Assembly: GCF_022179405.1 (NCBI RefSeq) | Contig: NZ_BPQT01000005.1 | Location: 94,643 to 158,642, forward strand | Direction: 5' to 3' | DNA from: Methylobacterium marchantiae | Lineage (GTDB): Bacteria; Pseudomonadota; Alphaproteobacteria; Rhizobiales; Beijerinckiaceae | Length of the DNA: 64,000 bases | Shown here: positions 54,607 through 63,700 of the stretch, one piece after another | Layout: each line of letters begins with the position of its first letter | Numbering within the stretch: the stretch's first letter is position 1 | Program-made: the position numbers and the translations under genes | The notes under the pieces: model-generated | The model's input: the letters and a program-made list of their open reading frames with translations, nothing else | The model's database searches: none | Told to the model about the DNA's origin: nothing

Positions 54607-54771
54607 GGCTTCGTCCCCGAGCCTCGGCCCGAGACGTGGCGACCACGTACCGCAAAGGCCGACCTAAAGCGGAAGCCCGGAGCATATTCCGCGCGGCTTC
54701 GACGTCCTATCTGGGGAAGAAACCGGCGCGGCCAAGTTCGTTCGACCAAGCCCGAAACGGCTCGGGCAGCC

Positions 54772-54987
54772 TCAGACGAGGGGCGCGTCCTCGTGCTGGA
54801 AGCGGGAGGCCTGACGGCGGGCGGCGACCTTCAGGGCCGCGTCCTTGGCCGCAGCTGCGGCGACATGAACGGCGGCGGCGAGGGCGGGGAGTGCCACGGG
54901 GCGGAAGCCTTCGCGGTGGGGTACCAATCCGGACGCGAGACGCGTCGACGGAATGGCCTCGCGTTGGTTCTGGTCGGGGCGGGACAT
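54772..54987 (-). CDS. Small hypothetical protein (71 aa)
   Basis: 71 residues from ATG at 54987; another ATG at 55023 is in frame. MSRPDQNQREAIPSTRLASG is followed by an Ala/Val/Lys helix (VALPALAAAVHVAAAAAKDAAL) and a basic tail. No clear signal peptide. Third-position G+C is reasonable. No family recognised; the gene call is tentative. Confidence 0.45.
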   Translation of the reverse strand: MSRPDQNQREAIPSTRLASGLVPHREGFRPVALPALAAAVHVAAAAAKDAALKVAARRQASRFQHEDAPLV

Positions 54988-55308
54988 GGGAACGGGTCCT
55001 GTTTCGCGGTGTCGGAACGCCATCGGATCCTCGATCGTCCGATGGGCGCTCACGCCGGTCTCTCGGGCACCCTCGATGGGCTCGACCCGGACCGACGCTG
55101 TGCGGCACGCGATCCATATGCGGCGAAGGATCATGAACGGGAGCTTAAGGCTAACCCCGAGTTGACCAGGGTAAAGCTCACGGCTGATCATGGTGAGTGA
55201 TGTGCAACACACTGAGGAAACATTACCAAAATATAAAATACAATGCCGCGGCGCAATCTCACCTTGGATGCGCCGCAGCAGATCTGGACTTTTTCGTGGC
55301 ACAACGCT
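54988..55308. other. AT-rich intergenic region
   Basis: About 320 bases upstream of the small hypothetical gene and downstream of the aminotransferase. The section 55210-55245 is strongly AT-rich (TTACCAAAATATAAAATACAAT), which is rare here, and may hold a minus-strand promoter. I could not define the -35/-10 pair with certainty. Confidence 0.45.
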
Positions 55309-56694
55309 TCACGGCGTCGCCGTCAGTCCTTCCGAGGCGATCCAGGCCTCGGTGCGGTCGAGGGCGCAGATGAGACGGTCGAACAGCGTGTCGATCTCGT
55401 CGGGCGAGATGACGAGGGGAGGGCAGACGGCGATCCTGTCGCCCGCCAGAAATCGCACGATCAGCCCCTCCGCCTGCGCGAAGGCGACGCAACGGGCGGC
55501 GACGCCGGCCTTGGGATCGTACTGACGCTTGGAGTTCTTGTCGGCGACGATCTCCAGCCCGCCGATGAGCCCGATGCCGCGGGCCTCGCCAACGATCGGA
55601 TGCTCGGCCAGCGCCGAGAGACGGGCCTGGAAATGCGGTGCCTTCTCGGCGACACCCTCGACGATGCGGTCGCGCTTGTAGATCTCGATGGTCTTCAGCG
55701 CCACGGCGCAGGCGACGGGATGCCCGGAATAGGTGGTGCCGTGCCCGAACGTGCCGAGCTTGGCGCTCTGCGACACCAGCGCCTTGTAAAGCGGCTCGTC
55801 GATGCTGACGCCGCCCAGCGGCATGTAACCGGAGGTCACGGCCTTGGCGAAGGACAGGCTGTCGGGCCGCATGCCCAGCGCCTCGGAACCGAACCAGGTG
55901 CCGAGGCGCCCGAAGCCGCAGATCACCTCGTCGGCGATGAAGCGCACGTCGTAGCGGTCGAGCACCGCCTGGATCTTCTCGAAATAGCCGGACGGCGGGG
56001 CGATGGCGCCGCCGGCCCCCATCACCGGCTCGGCGACGAAGGCCGCGACGGTGTCCGGCCCCTCGCGCAGGATCAGGGCTTCGAGCTCGTCGGCGAGGCG
56101 CTGGGAGAACGCCTCCTCGGTCTCGCCGGCTTCCGCGAAGCGGTAATGGTGCGGACAGCCCACATGCAGGAAGCCGGGAAGCGGCAGATCCCAATCGGCA
56201 TGGTTGGCGGGCAGCCCGGTCATCGAGGCCGAGGCGACGGTGACGCCGTGATAGCCCTTGATCCGCGAGATGATCTTCTTCTTGGCCGGGCGGCCCAGCG
56301 CGTTGTTGAGGTACCAGGTGAGCTTCACCTGGGTGTCGTTGGCCTCCGACCCGGACGAGGTGAAGAAGATCTTCGAGGTCGGGATCGGCATCAGCTCCTT
56401 CAGCGTCTCCGCGAGCTCGATCGCCGGATCGTGGCTGCGGCCCGAGAACAGGTGGGTGAAGGGCAGGCGCGACATCTGTTCGCTCGCGGCCTCCACCAGT
56501 TCCTCGTTCGAATAGCCGAGCGCGGTGCACCAGAGGCCCGCCATGCCTTCGAGATAGGGCCGTCCGTCGCTGTCATAGACCCACACGCCGTGCCCGCGCT
56601 CCAGGACCAGGGGTCCGGTCTCGCGGAAGGTGGAGAGGTTGGTGTAGGGATGGATCAGCGTTTCGACGTCGCGGGTCGCGAGGTTCGAGAGCAT
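55309..56694 (-). CDS. Class III aminotransferase (omega-amino acid:pyruvate type)
   Basis: 461 residues from ATG at 56694. Fold-type I PLP enzyme with Lys284 in LSFAKAVTSGYMPLGG, the PLP-binding SSGSEANDTQVKL region near residue 117 and IADEVICGFGRLGTWFG near 250. The N-terminus (LATRDVETLIHPYTNLSTFRE) and GYHGVTVASASMTGLP match the aspartate-aminotransferase-superfamily omega-transaminases that use pyruvate with beta-alanine, putrescine or aromatic amines. Putrescine would fit the polyamine genes, but substrate cannot be read from sequence. Single gene. Confidence 0.9.
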   Translation of the reverse strand: MLSNLATRDVETLIHPYTNLSTFRETGPLVLERGHGVWVYDSDGRPYLEGMAGLWCTALGYSNEELVEAASEQMSRLPFTHLFSGRSHDPAIELAETLKELMPIPTSKIFFTSSGSEANDTQVKLTWYLNNALGRPAKKKIISRIKGYHGVTVASASMTGLPANHADWDLPLPGFLHVGCPHHYRFAEAGETEEAFSQRLADELEALILREGPDTVAAFVAEPVMGAGGAIAPPSGYFEKIQAVLDRYDVRFIADEVICGFGRLGTWFGSEALGMRPDSLSFAKAVTSGYMPLGGVSIDEPLYKALVSQSAKLGTFGHGTTYSGHPVACAVALKTIEIYKRDRIVEGVAEKAPHFQARLSALAEHPIVGEARGIGLIGGLEIVADKNSKRQYDPKAGVAARCVAFAQAEGLIVRFLAGDRIAVCPPLVISPDEIDTLFDRLICALDRTEAWIASEGLTATP

Positions 56695-56805
56695 GGGCCT
56701 GCCGTTGCCTGGAGGATCGGGCCGGTTCGGCCCCGTGTTCACGCGGTGCCACACTAGCGACCCGGTGCGCCCGCATAAACCCGTTCCGTCTCCGCCTTTT
56801 TACGC

Positions 56806-57348
56806 ATGATTGTCCCGCGCATGCTCGACCCCGCAACCTTCGTGGCTCATCCGGCGCCCGGCCGCTCCTGCGGGACCTGCACCCTGTGCTGCAAGGTCTA
56901 CGACGTCCCGGCGGTGGAGAGCGTCGCCGGCCAATGGTGCCGGCACACCAGGCAGGGCAGGGGCTGCGCCATCCATCCGACGCGGCCTGACCATTGCCGG
57001 GCCTTCCATTGCCTCTGGATGACCGAGGCTTGGATGGGGCCGGAATGGAAGCCGGAACGGGCGAAGATGGTGCTCGCCCTCGATCCGGTGACGAAGAACA
57101 TGAACGTGCAGGTCGATCCGGGACAGCCCAATGCCTGGCGGCGCGAGCCGTATCATGGACAGTTGCGGCGCTGGGCCGCCGCCTCCCTGGCGCAGGACCG
57201 CCTCGTTCTCGTCCACCTCAACAAATCCACCACCGTGATCCTGCCGGACCGCGACGTGGCGCTTGGCGTGTTCGAGCCCGGCGACCGGATCGTGCGGCGC
57301 GAGCGCGGCGGCGCCTTCGACGTCGAGAAGGTGAGTGCCGGCGCGTGA
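56806..57348 (+). CDS. YkgJ-type cysteine-cluster protein
   Basis: 180 residues; ATG at 56821 is an alternative. The N-terminal cysteine cluster is CGTCTLCCKVYDVP (Cys22, 25, 28, 29). Further cysteines and His (WCRHTRQGRGCAIHPTRPDHCRAFHCLW) complete a CxxCxxCC Zn or Fe-S site of the YkgJ family. The rest is a small alpha/beta tail. Function unknown. It is coupled by GTGA overlap to the HAD phosphatase, so the two are probably made together. Confidence 0.85.
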   Translation: MIVPRMLDPATFVAHPAPGRSCGTCTLCCKVYDVPAVESVAGQWCRHTRQGRGCAIHPTRPDHCRAFHCLWMTEAWMGPEWKPERAKMVLALDPVTKNMNVQVDPGQPNAWRREPYHGQLRRWAAASLAQDRLVLVHLNKSTTVILPDRDVALGVFEPGDRIVRRERGGAFDVEKVSAGA

Positions 57349-58088
57349 GTTCCCATCGACCGCGGCACCTCGCCGGCATCCTGTTCGACAAGGACGGGAC
57401 CCTCGTAGATTTCGACCGGACCTGGGGACCCGCCGTCTATGCAGTGATGGAATCCCTCACCGGCGGCGACCGCGCCCGTCTCGAAGACCTGATGGCAGTG
57501 AGCCATTATGTCGAGGAAGAGCGGCGCTTCCTGTCCACATCGCCACTGATCGCCGGGTCGTCGGCCGCCTATGGCCCGCTCTGGGCGAAGGTGCTCGGCC
57601 GGCCGGCGGGACCGGCCTTCTACGGTGAGATGGACAGGCTGTTCCGGACGGAGGGACTGAGGCACGTCCGCCCGATCGGCGACCCGGCCGGAACGGCGCG
57701 GCATCTCGCCGAGGCGGGTTACGCGGTCGGCATCGCCAGCAACGATTCCGAAGCGTCCGCCCGGGCGCAGGGCGATGCGCTCGGACTGACCGCGCACCTC
57801 GCCTATGTGGCGGGCTACGATTCCGGGCACGGCGCCAAGCCGGAACCCGGCATGGTCGGCGCTTTCGCCGTCCATCTGGGGGTCGGCGGCGACCGGATCG
57901 CGATGGTCGGGGACTCGCCTTACGACCTCGTGGCCGGGCGCGCCGCCGGTGCCGTGACCATCGCCGTCCTCAGCGGTCCGCTGGGCGAGGCGGCGCGCGA
58001 GGTCATGGCGCCGCTCGCCGACCATGTCATCGGCTCGATCGCCGACCTCGCCGGATTGCTCGAGCGGATCGCCGAACAGGACGCGTGA
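57345..58088 (+). CDS. HAD-family phosphatase (phosphoglycolate phosphatase-like)
   Basis: 247 residues from a GTG that overlaps the previous stop. HAD motifs: GILFDKDGTLVDFDRTWG at residue 11 (nucleophile Asp and DxDGT), VGIASNDSEASARAQGDAL near 127 (motif II), KPEPGMVGAFAVHLG near 165 (motif III Lys) and IAMVGDSPYDLVAGRAAGA near 185 (motif IV). The cap is helical, subfamily IA. Phosphoglycolate or another small phosphate monoester is a likely substrate; glycolate/glyoxylate metabolism would be consistent with methylotrophy but is not proven. Confidence 0.88.
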   Translation: MSSHRPRHLAGILFDKDGTLVDFDRTWGPAVYAVMESLTGGDRARLEDLMAVSHYVEEERRFLSTSPLIAGSSAAYGPLWAKVLGRPAGPAFYGEMDRLFRTEGLRHVRPIGDPAGTARHLAEAGYAVGIASNDSEASARAQGDALGLTAHLAYVAGYDSGHGAKPEPGMVGAFAVHLGVGGDRIAMVGDSPYDLVAGRAAGAVTIAVLSGPLGEAAREVMAPLADHVIGSIADLAGLLERIAEQDA

Positions 58089-58403
58089 CGCTCGCGGGTT
58101 GAAAGCGGGATCCCGCGCCACCTGCGGCCCGGCTCGCCAGACCCGGTATCGCGCGAGGAGCGCAACGTCGGCGTCGCGACCAGCCTGAACCGCTATCTCT
58201 ACCGGGCAGGTCTCGACACCGATTCCGTGCGCGATTCGCGTTGGCCGGACCCGGATTCCCTTACCCGCTACGACAACGTCACGGTGGGCGACCTCGTCAA
58301 AGGGATCGGCGCCTCCGACGCGTTCTGCAAGCTTCGCGCCGCCCGTCAGATCGACCCGCTCGCGCAGCCGGAGGGCCGGCCGGTGATCCGCCAGGAACTC
58401 TGA
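58089..58403 (+). pseudogene. Coding-like remnant without a start codon
   Basis: Immediately after the HAD stop, in the same frame, a reading frame with good codon use runs to TGA at 58401-58403. It encodes LNRYLYRAGLDTDSVRDSRW and later DNVTVGDLVKGIGASDAFCK. The first usable start is a GTG at 58227 (58 residues, cut short at the front), while the coding-like sequence extends upstream to about 58130. It could be a truncated gene, the end of a gene lost on the 5' side, or a small gene with a rare start. Its family is unknown to me. Confidence 0.4.
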
Positions 58404-58422
58404 AATCCGGGGATCTCGAGGA

Positions 58423-58902
58423 TCAGTCGTCGGAATCGGCGCGGGCGACGTCGCGCCATTTCAGCACGAGATCTTCGAAGGCCGCGATGTCTTCCTGCGG
58501 CAACGTGCCGAGGGTGCGGGCGACATAGGCCTTCTGTGCCGCGATGCCGTGCGCCGCGATCTCGGTGCCCGCCGGGGTGAGGTGGAGGGCGTGCGAGCGC
58601 CGGTCACCGGGAATGGCGTGACGCTCGACGAAGCCGGCCTCCACGAGCCGGTCGATCAGCCCCGAGACGTTGCCCTTCGTGACGTAGAGCCGCGCGGCGA
58701 GGTCCTGCTGCGTCAGTCCTTCGCGCTCGGTGAGCGTGGAGAGCACGTCGAATTGCGGGATCGAGAGGCCGAGCTTGCGCAATTCGGCCGCCATGGCTGC
58801 GGTGACCCGCCGGTTGAGCCGGATGAAGCGGAACCAGACCCTCAGCGGGTCTCCCGCTTGCCCGTCGGTCACGTGAGTGCAGGTCGCTGCGGTGAGGCTC
58901 AT
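58423..58902 (-). CDS. MarR-family transcriptional regulator
   Basis: 159 residues from ATG at 58902. Winged-helix MarR fold: LRVWFRFIRLNRRVTAAMAAELR near residue 19, LSIPQFDVLSTLTEREGLTQQDLAARLYVTKGNVSGLIDRL (HTH, ~45-85) and the wing VERHAIPGDRRSHALHLTPAG. Regulators of this family respond to phenolic or oxidising compounds and repress nearby genes. The divergent DUF1499 gene and the HAD operon are the nearest candidates. The target cannot be read from sequence. Confidence 0.92.
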   Translation of the reverse strand: MSLTAATCTHVTDGQAGDPLRVWFRFIRLNRRVTAAMAAELRKLGLSIPQFDVLSTLTEREGLTQQDLAARLYVTKGNVSGLIDRLVEAGFVERHAIPGDRRSHALHLTPAGTEIAAHGIAAQKAYVARTLGTLPQEDIAAFEDLVLKWRDVARADSDD

Positions 58903-59056
58903 GTCAAGGCCGCTATAGCAGAACCGGGCGGCATCGAAAGCCCGACGCAACTCGCGGGTGGCGTCGGAATGCGAGGCCCGGTAAAGCTTGGGCCCAGGCG
59001 CGGATACCATCTACCGACTGCGCGGCGATCTCCCGGACAGCGATCTCATCCGTATC

Positions 59057-59836
59057 ATGCGTCGTTCGCTCATCGAGGAGCCCATCACCCGCGCCGGCCC
59101 GCTCTCGCGCGGCACCGCCATCCTGTCCGTCCTCGTCACTCTGTTCGCCCTCGTCCTCGTGCGCGATCCGCGGGCGGAGGAGGGACCCGCTCTGGTGACG
59201 CTGGGGTCCGGCCTCGTCCTGGCGTTGATCGCCATCGCATTCTCGCTCTTCGCGTTCGTCCGGGTCTGGCGCGAAGGCGCGCGTGGGTTGCGCGGCGCTC
59301 TCGCCGGCCTGTTCCTCGCCCTCGTCGTCCTCGGCTACCCGGCCTACGTCGGAATCCGCAGCCTGCGGCTTCCGGCCATCGCCGACGTGACCACCGATAT
59401 CGACAATCCCCCCGCTTTCTCGCGATCACGGGCCGCCTTCGCCGCACGGGAAGGCCGCTATCCGCCCGATCCGGGGCCGGAGGCACGCGCGGCCCAGCGC
59501 GCGACCTATGTCCAGATCGCGCCGCTGACCCTCGACCTCGACGCGAACGCCGCCTTCGAACTCGCCCGCAAGGCCGCGGTGAACCGGAAATGGCAGATCG
59601 TCGAAGCGATCCGCCCGGGCGGAAGGGTCGGAAACGGGCGGATCGAGGCGGTGACGCGCGGGCTGATCCTGAACCTCGCCAACGACGTCACCGTGCGGGT
59701 CCGGCCGAGAGCGGACGGGGCGCGGATCGACGTGCGCTCGGCCTCCCGTATCGGCGACCGCGATTTCGGCGCCAATGCCGACAGCATCAGGTCCTATCTC
59801 GACGAGGTCGCCAACCTCGCCATCGCCGTCAAATGA
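59057..59836 (+). CDS. DUF1499 membrane protein
   Basis: 259 residues from ATG at 59057. Three membrane helices in the first 105 residues (GTAILSVLVTLFALVLV, LGSGLVLALIAIAFSLFAF, LAGLFLALVVLGYPAYV) are followed by the soluble DUF1499 domain: IADVTTDIDNPPAFSR and VNRKWQIVEAIRPGGRVGNG, then RSASRIGDRDFGANADSIRSYL. The DUF1499 family is of unknown function. It overlaps the convergent MBL gene by eight bases. Confidence 0.9.
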   Translation: MRRSLIEEPITRAGPLSRGTAILSVLVTLFALVLVRDPRAEEGPALVTLGSGLVLALIAIAFSLFAFVRVWREGARGLRGALAGLFLALVVLGYPAYVGIRSLRLPAIADVTTDIDNPPAFSRSRAAFAAREGRYPPDPGPEARAAQRATYVQIAPLTLDLDANAAFELARKAAVNRKWQIVEAIRPGGRVGNGRIEAVTRGLILNLANDVTVRVRPRADGARIDVRSASRIGDRDFGANADSIRSYLDEVANLAIAVK

Positions 59837-60776
59837 GCGGCGAGGCCGGCGCGTAGACGCCGTCGAGGCGCGACGGACCGTCGGTGACCACGATCCCCCG
59901 TTCCACCATGTCCTCCAGATGGGCGAAGACCGAGAGCGCCGCGGCGCCCTGCAGGGCCGCGCTCAGACCCTGATAGATCACCCCGACGATGGCGCGGATG
60001 TCGCGGTCTCCGGCCTCGATCCGTGCGCGGATCGCGGTCTCGCGCTGGCGCCGATGGGCGGCGAGGCCGCGTACGAACCGGCGTGGATCGCGCACGGGGC
60101 CGCCATGGCCGGGCCAGTAGATCGTCTCGTCGCGGGCGCGCAGGGCCTCGAGCGACGCCATGTAGGCCCGCATCGAACCGTCGGGCGGCGCCACGATGGT
60201 GGTGGACCATGCCATCACGTGATCGCCCGAGAATAGGGCCGTCTCCTCCGGCAGCGCGAAGGCGAGATGGTTCATGGTGTGGCCGGGCGTCTCCACGGCC
60301 TCCAGCGTCCAGCCCGGTCCCTCCAGAATGTCTCCCTGCACCATCTGCCGATCCGGCGCGTGGTCGCGATCCGCGCTGGCATCGAGATGCGGAAACTCGC
60401 CCTCGGCCAGGACCCGCGCGGCGCGGTGCGGACCGCAACCGACGATGGGCGCCCCCGTGGCGGCCTGGAGCAGCCGTGCGCCGGGCGAATGATCGCGGTG
60501 AGTGTGGGTGACGACGATGGCGGTGAGGCGTTCACCCGAGATCGAAGCGACCAGGGCTGCGACGTGAGCGGGATCGGCGGGGCCCGGATCGATGATCGCC
60601 ACCTCGCCACGTCCGACGATGTAGCTGCAGGTGCCGCTCGACGTGAACGGACTGCCATTCGGGCAGACACGCCGACGCACCAGCGGCGTCAGGACGACCG
60701 TCTCACCGCTGGCCGGCGCCGCGCCGTCGAAGCCCGGATCGGCCCTGGTATCGCCCTCGTCGCTGGTCTTCGTCAT
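59829..60776 (-). CDS. Metallo-beta-lactamase-fold hydrolase (LACTB2-like)
   Basis: 315 residues. The metal site is THTHRDHSPGARLL (HxHxDH, near residue 91). PGHTMNHLAFALPEETALFSGDHVMAW near 164 carries the bridging Asp, and WPGHGGPVRDP near 220 the later His. The C-terminal winged helix (VGVIYQGLSAALQGAAALSVFAHLEDM) is typical of LACTB2/endoribonuclease-type members. Common targets are RNA or acyl-thioesters. It converges on the DUF1499 gene and is followed by the DUF2865 gene on the same strand. Confidence 0.9.
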   Translation of the reverse strand: MTKTSDEGDTRADPGFDGAAPASGETVVLTPLVRRRVCPNGSPFTSSGTCSYIVGRGEVAIIDPGPADPAHVAALVASISGERLTAIVVTHTHRDHSPGARLLQAATGAPIVGCGPHRAARVLAEGEFPHLDASADRDHAPDRQMVQGDILEGPGWTLEAVETPGHTMNHLAFALPEETALFSGDHVMAWSTTIVAPPDGSMRAYMASLEALRARDETIYWPGHGGPVRDPRRFVRGLAAHRRQRETAIRARIEAGDRDIRAIVGVIYQGLSAALQGAAALSVFAHLEDMVERGIVVTDGPSRLDGVYAPASPLI

Positions 60777-60828
60777 GCGGTACCCGGAACGTTCGCTGTC
60801 GCGTCCGCCCCTAAGCCATCATGCGGCA

Positions 60829-60873
60829 TGCCACAACGGATCTTGCCACAACGGACCAGGCCTCAACGGGTGA
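60829..60873. repeat. Short tandem repeat, 15-bp unit
   Basis: Two near-identical units, TGCCACAACGGATCT and TGCCACAACGGACCA, followed by a degenerate third with CTCAACGGG. The array covers the gap after the DUF2865 stop and reaches slightly into its end. Likely a minor slippage-type repeat. Confidence 0.5.
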
Positions 60874-61888
60874 AGGGCGAGGGCACCACGACGCGAACGA
60901 CGGCGAATCCAGCGTCGTCGTCCTGGCTGCGCTGAACGATGCCGAAGCCGCCGGTTCCGCTCACGTCGCCCATCTGTGCGACCCGGATGCGCGGGGCGCG
61001 GTCGAGCGTCCGGGTGGCCTGACGGATATCCTGCGCCGAGCCACGGGCATCCGCCTCGCGCCGGACGACGTCGATCTTACGGTCGATGTTGCGGCGCTGG
61101 CGCCGCGACAGGACGCTCGCTTCGCGAAAATCCACCACCTTGAACCCGCCCGGGCGGGTGGAGACGACGACGCGGGCACTCGACGGCGTGGCGACCACAT
61201 CGCCGACCCGCGCGGTCATATCATGCTCGATCGCCAGCGGCGTGGCGGCGACGCCTTCCGGTTGGCAGGAGCACTGGTCGACGCGCTTCGTGCGGTAGAG
61301 ATTGGCCACCTGAAGGGTGCGATAGGGCCGCCCGTCGAGGCCGATGGCGCGGTCGAGATCGGTCTCGCCGGCACCGAGGGTGTAGAGGCTGATGGCGGCG
61401 TTCGGGCAGGCCGCCGCGCAGGCCGCCTCGTGGACGGGAACGTCGGAGCGTGACGCCAGGCGCCCCAGCGGGAACAGGTAGCCGTCGCAGGCGCGGACGC
61501 AGACCGTACGGGCGCCGAGCGCGGAGGCCGTCAGGGCGGCCGAGGCCGTACGGCTCAGGCGAGGAGAGACCGGGCGCTTGATACGCGCCTGACGATATGT
61601 CTGGCGAAAGGACTGGGCGACCGTGACCCGGCGCGCATCGGGCAGAGAGGCGTAGCGCGGACGGGCCGGACGCGCCACGGGCGCCGGGGCGGCCTGGGGC
61701 TGGACCGCGGGTCCGCGAAAGATCTCCTCGAAGAAGCTGAAGATGCCGCCCCGCTCCGAGGCCTGAACGAGGCTCGACCCGGCGACGACCCCGCCGATGC
61801 CGAGGATGAGCCCGGCCACCACCGGAGCCGCGACCCGCTTGTGCGCCGCAAAGATCGTCTTCGTGCTCACAGGGCCAGTCACCCGCAT
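60863..61888 (-). CDS. DUF2865 exported protein
   Basis: 341 residues from ATG at 61888. An N-terminal hydrophobic segment (VVAGLILGIGGVVAGSSLVQA) is the signal or anchor. GGIFSFFEEIFRGP follows, and the central region is cysteine-rich: TVCVRACDGYLFPLGRLASRSD, then EAACAAACPNAAISLYTLGAG and QCSCQPEG. This Cys pattern is that of DUF2865, an alphaproteobacterial periplasmic family of unknown function. Disulphides or metal binding are likely. It follows the MBL gene and is oriented away from mntH. Confidence 0.88.
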   Translation of the reverse strand: MRVTGPVSTKTIFAAHKRVAAPVVAGLILGIGGVVAGSSLVQASERGGIFSFFEEIFRGPAVQPQAAPAPVARPARPRYASLPDARRVTVAQSFRQTYRQARIKRPVSPRLSRTASAALTASALGARTVCVRACDGYLFPLGRLASRSDVPVHEAACAAACPNAAISLYTLGAGETDLDRAIGLDGRPYRTLQVANLYRTKRVDQCSCQPEGVAATPLAIEHDMTARVGDVVATPSSARVVVSTRPGGFKVVDFREASVLSRRQRRNIDRKIDVVRREADARGSAQDIRQATRTLDRAPRIRVAQMGDVSGTGGFGIVQRSQDDDAGFAVVRVVVPSPFTR

Positions 61889-62206
61889 CGTCTTCCCAAC
61901 CCTTCGGCAATCCCTCGGCAGGACGCTCGTCTTGCGTAAGGCCCGCACTGGTCGCTTCGCAACGGGGGCAGACCACCGAGGGGCAAGAGTCCGGTGGGCA
62001 AACGGGCGCGATCCCGGGTCGTTCTCAGGACATGCTGAACGTCGCAAGGGAGAGGGAGTTTCGGCATCCCCGGAACCCTGCCGGCCCGACAGGTGAGGCA
62101 CGACGTCCGCCGGCGTTCTTAGCCTTTGTTTTTCATTATAGCCGATGCTATACGGCAATTCGGGTGCAGTGCAGCGCTCATGGCTCAGCTCGGCGGATTT
62201 CCACGG
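61889..62206 (+). promoter_or_regulatory. Divergent region between DUF2865 gene and mntH
   Basis: About 320 bases. The left part, to ~62100, shows no motif I can name. The right part is AT-rich (62115-62160) and contains the TATAGC-N4-GCTATA box at 62137-62152. The mntH promoter should overlap the box. Confidence 0.55.
62137..62152. promoter_or_regulatory. MntR-like box upstream of mntH
   Basis: TATAGC-CGAT-GCTATA, a perfect 6-base inverted repeat with a 4-base spacer. The layout is that of the E. coli MntR box, whose core is CATAGC-N4-GCTATG. The same box lies before the porin gene at 63663-63678. Its TATAGC half could be the -10 hexamer, so bound regulator would block transcription when Mn is plentiful. 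Confidence 0.7.
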
Positions 62207-63553
62207 ATGGACAGGCTCAACGACGATCGGGCGTGGCGCTTCAGCCGCGAGACCCGGGAACAGCCGAGCCTCGGCCGCATGAACGCCAGCGTCCCCGTGC
62301 TGACCCATGGAAGCTGGCTGCGGCGCCTGCTCGCCTTCCTCGGTCCGGGCTACATGATCTCCGTCGGCTACATGGACCCCGGCAACTGGGCCACCGACAT
62401 CGCGGGCGGCTCGCAGTTCGGCTACACGCTGCTCGCCGTCATCCTGCTCTCGAACCTGATGGCGATCGTGCTGCAGGCCCTGTCGGCCCGGCTCGGCATC
62501 GCCACCGGCCGCGACCTCGCCCAGGCCTGCCGCGATCATTATCCCCGGCCGGTGAGCTTCGTCCTGTGGATCGCCTGCGAAGCGGCGATCATCGCCTGCG
62601 ACCTCGCCGAGGTGATCGGCACCGCCATCGCCCTCAAGCTGCTCTTCGGCATTCCGCTCGTCATCGGGGCAATCATCACCGCCCTCGACGTCTTCCTGAT
62701 CCTACTCCTGATGAAGCGTGGCTTCCGGGCGCTCGAAGCCTTCGTCATCGCGCTGCTGCTGGTGATCTTCGTCTGTTTCGGCATCCAGATCGCGCTCGCC
62801 GCGCCACCGATCCAGGCCGTACTCGCGGGCTTCATCCCGTCGTCGGAGATCGTCACCAACCCAGCCGCCCTCTACATCGCCATCGGCATCATCGGCGCGA
62901 CGGTGATGCCGCACAACCTCTACCTACATTCGTCCATCGTGCAGACGCGGGCCTATCCCCGCACCGAGGAAGGCCGCCGCGGCGCCCTGCGCTTCGCGGT
63001 GACCGATTCGACCATCGCCCTGATGCTCGCGCTCTTCGTCAATGCGGCCATCCTGATCATGGCCGCGTCGGTGTTCCATTCCACCGGGCGAACCGATGTC
63101 CAGGAGATCGAGCAGGCCTACGAGCTGCTATCGCCGCTGCTCGGGGCCGGCATCGCATCCACGCTGTTCGCCGTGGCCCTTCTCGCCTCCGGCCTGAACT
63201 CCACCGTCACCGCGACGCTGGCCGGCCAGATCATCATGGAAGGCTTCCTGCGCCTGCGCATTCCCGACTGGGCCCGGCGCCTCATCACGCGCGGCATCGC
63301 CATCGTGCCCGTCGTCATCGTCACGGGCCTCTACGGCGAGGCGGGAACGGCGCGCCTGCTGGTTCTCAGTCAGGTCGTCCTGTCCATGCAATTGCCCTTC
63401 GCCGTCGTTCCCCTCGTCCGCTTCGTCTCGGACAGGGAGAAGATGGGAGCGCTGGTGATCCCCTCCTGGCTGAAACTCACCGCCTGGGTGATCGCCGGCA
63501 TCATCATCGTCCTCAACATCAAGCTCCTGGTCGACGTCGTCACCGGAGCCTGA
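62207..63553 (+). CDS. mntH: NRAMP-family manganese transporter
   Basis: 448 residues from ATG at 62207; an ATG at 62180 is also in frame. The MntR-like box is 54 bases upstream. NRAMP signatures: [24 protein letters not shown] near residue 42 (D-P-G-N in helix 1) and [22 protein letters not shown] near 227 (M-P-H in helix 6), the metal site for Mn2+ with proton co-transport. About eleven helices are visible. The box and family agree in suggesting repression by manganese. Confidence 0.95.
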   Translation: MDRLNDDRAWRFSRETREQPSLGRMNASVPVLTHGSWLRRLLAFLGPGYMISVGYMDPGNWATDIAGGSQFGYTLLAVILLSNLMAIVLQALSARLGIATGRDLAQACRDHYPRPVSFVLWIACEAAIIACDLAEVIGTAIALKLLFGIPLVIGAIITALDVFLILLLMKRGFRALEAFVIALLLVIFVCFGIQIALAAPPIQAVLAGFIPSSEIVTNPAALYIAIGIIGATVMPHNLYLHSSIVQTRAYPRTEEGRRGALRFAVTDSTIALMLALFVNAAILIMAASVFHSTGRTDVQEIEQAYELLSPLLGAGIASTLFAVALLASGLNSTVTATLAGQIIMEGFLRLRIPDWARRLITRGIAIVPVVIVTGLYGEAGTARLLVLSQVVLSMQLPFAVVPLVRFVSDREKMGALVIPSWLKLTAWVIAGIIIVLNIKLLVDVVTGA

Positions 63554-63662
63554 TCGGCCCGAGCGACCGCCCGCTGCCCTGAAGGCAGGCGGGCGGAGAT
63601 AGTCCCGCGACGTCCCGACCGAACCGCATCGCGGCATCGGGAGGGAGAGCTTTGCCCAACAA

Positions 63663-63678
63663 TATAGCACCAGCTATA
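63663..63678. promoter_or_regulatory. MntR-like box upstream of the porin gene
   Basis: TATAGC-ACCA-GCTATA has the same arms and spacing as the mntH box. The porin start is 23 bases downstream, so the true start may be a later ATG (63731) if the box overlaps the promoter. Confidence 0.68.
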
Positions 63679-63700
63679 CTATCGCGACGAGGCAGTAATG

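Noticed and set aside
54415-55200. Plus-strand frame near 54.4-55.2 kb
   Set aside because: Composition is that of an antisense frame over the metallophosphoesterase and small hypothetical gene, without ribosome site or family match.
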